Assembly (NCBI GenBank): GCA_043228905.1
Contig: JBHGNT010000013.1
Coordinates: forward strand, 372,001-436,000
DNA from: Azolla caroliniana
Taxonomy: Eukaryota > Polypodiophyta
Reading direction: 5' to 3'
DNA: 64,000 nt
Below, piece by piece: positions 61,830 to 64,000 of the stretch. A program made the position numbers and the translations under genes. Each line of letters opens with the position of its first letter. Position 1 is the stretch's first letter. The notes beneath the pieces are model-generated. The model saw only the letters and a list, made by a program, of their open reading frames with translations. It searched no databases and was not told the origin of the DNA.

Positions 61830-64000
61830 ATGTCGTATGAAGAGGAGGCACCGGTCAGTTGTAAGCGCCCTCGTACAAGGTCAGTTACGAAGGTAGTGCA
61901 GCAAGCGTTCATTACGCAAGAACAGCCGGAATCAAGCACAAAGTGGTCGAAACTCCCTGACTTATCCGATCAATTACCTTCAGACGAAAAACAGACGGAA
62001 GAGGTATCGTTTTACGACATTTGGGACGATATGCCTTATACTTATTCTAAGTTCCGGGAAGGAACAGATGCAGAAGCACATGTTAGGGATTTCTTAACGA
62101 CATGGGAGATTAACCATGGAGCTCAGCGATTGTCGGCAGATGCCGAAGATAAGTCAAAAATCGTTGAGTTTGTCTTATCATTAGACGGATATTCCGCTAA
62201 TTGGTTTGCACAGAACGGTCTTCAAGGATTTCCATCCTTCGAAGTATTAACTAGTAAATTTTTACAATTATTTCATCAACAAATTCCGCAGAAGGATTTG
62301 ATTGCGCAATTTTATGCGTTATATCAAGAAAAAAATGAAACAGTATCTCAGTTTGTGATACGATTTCAGAACTTACAGCTTCAGATTTCAAGACCGATTC
62401 CGGATAAAGAATTAAAAGAAGTCTTTCTAGAAGCTGTAAAAGAACCATTAAGGACGACATTGAAAGTGTTCGATTTTCGAAATCAGACTATCGAACAAGT
62501 CATTGATAAAGCAATAGAAATGGGTCGACCACCGGTCAATGTTCAGAGTATGGACATGTCGGCATTACACCGTACATTACCAACAATGGAGGAGTTACAA
62601 TTTCGACAAGCAGTGCAATGCACCACTTGTTTAAATACGGGGCATTCGGCAATTGACTGTACGTTAAGAACACATTGTACAATATGTCATTCAAAATTAC
62701 ATTCCGTAGAACAATGTGAATATAATCTGCTTAATAAGACTACGGCGTCAGTACGACAAATTTTTGCTGACAATGGTTACCAAAATAACACTAATCTGTT
62801 CAATGGTTATCAAAATAATAATTTTTCACAAAATCAGCAAAATGTACAACAGAACCCGGTTCTACAGCCAAATCAGATCTTTTCACAACAAAATTTGCAA
62901 CCCACTCAAACATTTCAACCAAGTTTTGCTCAATCCAACCCACCATTCGTACAGAATCCGAATCAATATTTTCAACAAAATAATCAAAGTTTCCAACAAG
63001 GTAATCCACCATTTCAAGGGTTTCAACAGAACTGTCCGAATGTGCAACCAAATTCTACATTTCAACCAAATCCGGCATTTCAACCGGGTAATATGACTTT
63101 TCAACATAATACTCAAACTGTTCCACAAAATAATCAAATGTTTCAACAGAGTAATTTTTCGCCAAATCAGGAGTTCGGGATACCACATAATATAGTACAA
63201 CCAAATGATAATACTGAACAATTTAGGCCGAATAGGTATAAAAACAAGCGATTTTACAAACCAAAAGCTACACGTCAATACCAACAAAACTCGAATGGTA
63301 ATGAAGAGCAGCAATTTAATAACGGGCAATTTGCACATGGAGAGACCAGTGCAACATTTGTGCCCACTTGTTACATTTGTCGACAACTAGGCCACTATGC
63401 TAATCAATGTCCGGTTAAAGGAAAGGGTCCAGCAGTTAATATGGTAATACCGGAAGTTCAGCAAGTAACGACACGCAGCAAAAGCAAACAATCAGAGTGG
63501 GAAATTCAGGAAGAAGTTCGGAAGGCCGCAAAGGAATGGGTGGATGAAGCAAATCAAAGTAATGTGAATCGAATGTTACAAGATAATAACATCGACCAGG
63601 ACATCGCTGTACAACAGTCATTGGAGAATAAGGAACAGGAAGAAACTTGGAAACTGTTGGCTGATTGTCAAGTATCATTACCACTTAAGGGCTTACTTAA
63701 GTTAGTACCAAGGTTTACAGAAAAAGTGGCAGCATTAATTACATATAAAGGTTCCGAACAAATAGCAGTACACTACAATCAGCCAAGTAATAACCCTTCG
63801 ATCATGGATGAACAGAATCCGTCTATTAAGGTAATACTTTACGGGCAAGAAATCGGAAATGTGATTATAGATGGAGGCTCGGGTGTTAATGTGATTAACA
63901 AAACTACATGTGAAAAACTGGGAATCACGGAATGGGAAGCATGTCCGTTTTGGTTACGAATGGCAGATACAAGTACGGTACGACCGATTGGTTTGCTTCG
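61830..64000 (+). CDS. gag: Y1 Gag-Protease (5' part of polyprotein, open to window end)
   Basis: ATG 61830 (MSYEEEAPVSCKRPR) opens 723 codons with no stop to the window edge. Capsid landmarks are YSKFREGTDAEAHVRDFL and IVEFVLSLDG. Two adjacent knuckles: CTTCLNTGHSAIDC (62622) and CTICHSKLHSVEQC (62677). Then comes a ~155-residue Gln/Asn/Phe/Pro-rich linker (62769-63230), where X and W have Arg/Tyr/Asp-rich ones, and a third knuckle CYICRQLGHYANQC (about 63370-63411). Protease IIDGGSGVNVIN starts at about 63865, with G after D as in X. The matching part of X and W is damaged, so Y1 is the best-preserved gag of this lineage here. Confidence 0.85.
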   Translation, partial: MSYEEEAPVSCKRPRTRSVTKVVQQAFITQEQPESSTKWSKLPDLSDQLPSDEKQTEEVSFYDIWDDMPYTYSKFREGTDAEAHVRDFLTTWEINHGAQRLSADAEDKSKIVEFVLSLDGYSANWFAQNGLQGFPSFEVLTSKFLQLFHQQIPQKDLIAQFYALYQEKNETVSQFVIRFQNLQLQISRPIPDKELKEVFLEAVKEPLRTTLKVFDFRNQTIEQVIDKAIEMGRPPVNVQSMDMSALHRTLPTMEELQFRQAVQCTTCLNTGHSAIDCTLRTHCTICHSKLHSVEQCEYNLLNKTTASVRQIFADNGYQNNTNLFNGYQNNNFSQNQQNVQQNPVLQPNQIFSQQNLQPTQTFQPSFAQSNPPFVQNPNQYFQQNNQSFQQGNPPFQGFQQNCPNVQPNSTFQPNPAFQPGNMTFQHNTQTVPQNNQMFQQSNFSPNQEFGIPHNIVQPNDNTEQFRPNRYKNKRFYKPKATRQYQQNSNGNEEQQFNNGQFAHGETSATFVPTCYICRQLGHYANQCPVKGKGPAVNMVIPEVQQVTTRSKSKQSEWEIQEEVRKAAKEWVDEANQSNVNRMLQDNNIDQDIAVQQSLENKEQEETWKLLADCQVSLPLKGLLKLVPRFTEKVAALITYKGSEQIAVHYNQPSNNPSIMDEQNPSIKVILYGQEIGNVIIDGGSGVNVINKTTCEKLGITEWEACPFWLRMADTSTVRPIGLL

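Larger units (their letters stand above)
61315..64000 (+). mobile_element. Y1: 5' part of an uninterrupted family Y Ty3 element
   Basis: 5' LTR (61315-61770), PBS TTGGCACGCCCGG (61782 on), then an open gag-pro frame to the window end. Related to X and W by gag landmarks, and its LTR matches Y-del. The 3' end is outside the window. Confidence 0.88.

Noticed and set aside
1-64000. rRNA, protein-coding organelle genes or functional tRNA genes
   Set aside because: None recognised; tRNA-like sequences are limited to PBSs and box pairs without a cloverleaf.

Overview
The window is plant-type nuclear DNA made almost entirely of nested, mostly broken LTR retrotransposons around a small AT-rich island of older sequence. 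The case for a land plant or streptophyte alga is: an integrase-chromodomain chromovirus, a copia element primed by initiator tRNA-Met (TGGTATCAGAGC), a Tat-type Ty3 element with two RNase H domains, spliceosomal introns, and plant-like TATA boxes. The Penelope-like element, a Ty3 lineage of the kind common in fungi, and an intron-containing ParB-like/DNA-methyltransferase gene make a flowering plant less likely. I cannot name the species.

Layout. (1) 655-3255: a Ty3 family 'Z' LTR split by a deleted chromovirus (902-2748, TSD ATTAC) whose LTR has heat-shock-element arrays next to its TATA box. (2) 3467-8512: minus-strand Z gag-pol remnant (Z-A). (3) 8513-19271: two head-to-head copia halves forming a 2.3-kb inverted repeat; family 'X' copy X1 (11484-16364, TSD GTCCA) sits in the loop and ends in an inverted LTR. 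(4) 19272-32468: a second Z element (Z-B, minus strand, 5' LTR at 31724-32468), split by a deleted family 'Y' element (19892-20637, TSD ATCAT) and a 9.7-kb family 'W' element (21501-31248, TSD CCGTG). (5) 32469-36124: copia integrase tandem repeats, microsatellites, and a near-intact Penelope-like element. (6) 36125-37313 and 54385-55982: one minus-strand gene of the DUF7869 type, split by X2 (37314-54384, TSD AAGTG). X2 is itself split by a young, apparently intact Tat-like element N (41234-48240, TSD AACGG, one LTR mismatch seen). (7) 56684-60792: a divergently transcribed, intron-containing ParB-like + amino-methyltransferase gene, now a pseudogene. (8) 61315-64000: the 5' part of an uninterrupted Y element that runs off the window.

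X, W and Y are one Ty3 lineage: fused gag-pro-pol and a gag with two adjacent CCHC knuckles plus a distal third. X and W also carry an extra sense-strand ORF between pol and the 3' LTR, with a conserved N-terminal domain and a coiled-coil-like C-terminal part. Most in-frame stops can be explained by C-to-T changes (CGA, CAA, CAG or TGG to stop), as expected of methylated, silenced repeats. Without the insertions, the ancestral locus is a Penelope-like element beside a divergent pair: a DUF7869-type gene and a ParB-MTase gene, separated by about 0.7-0.85 kb with CCAAT-like repeats.
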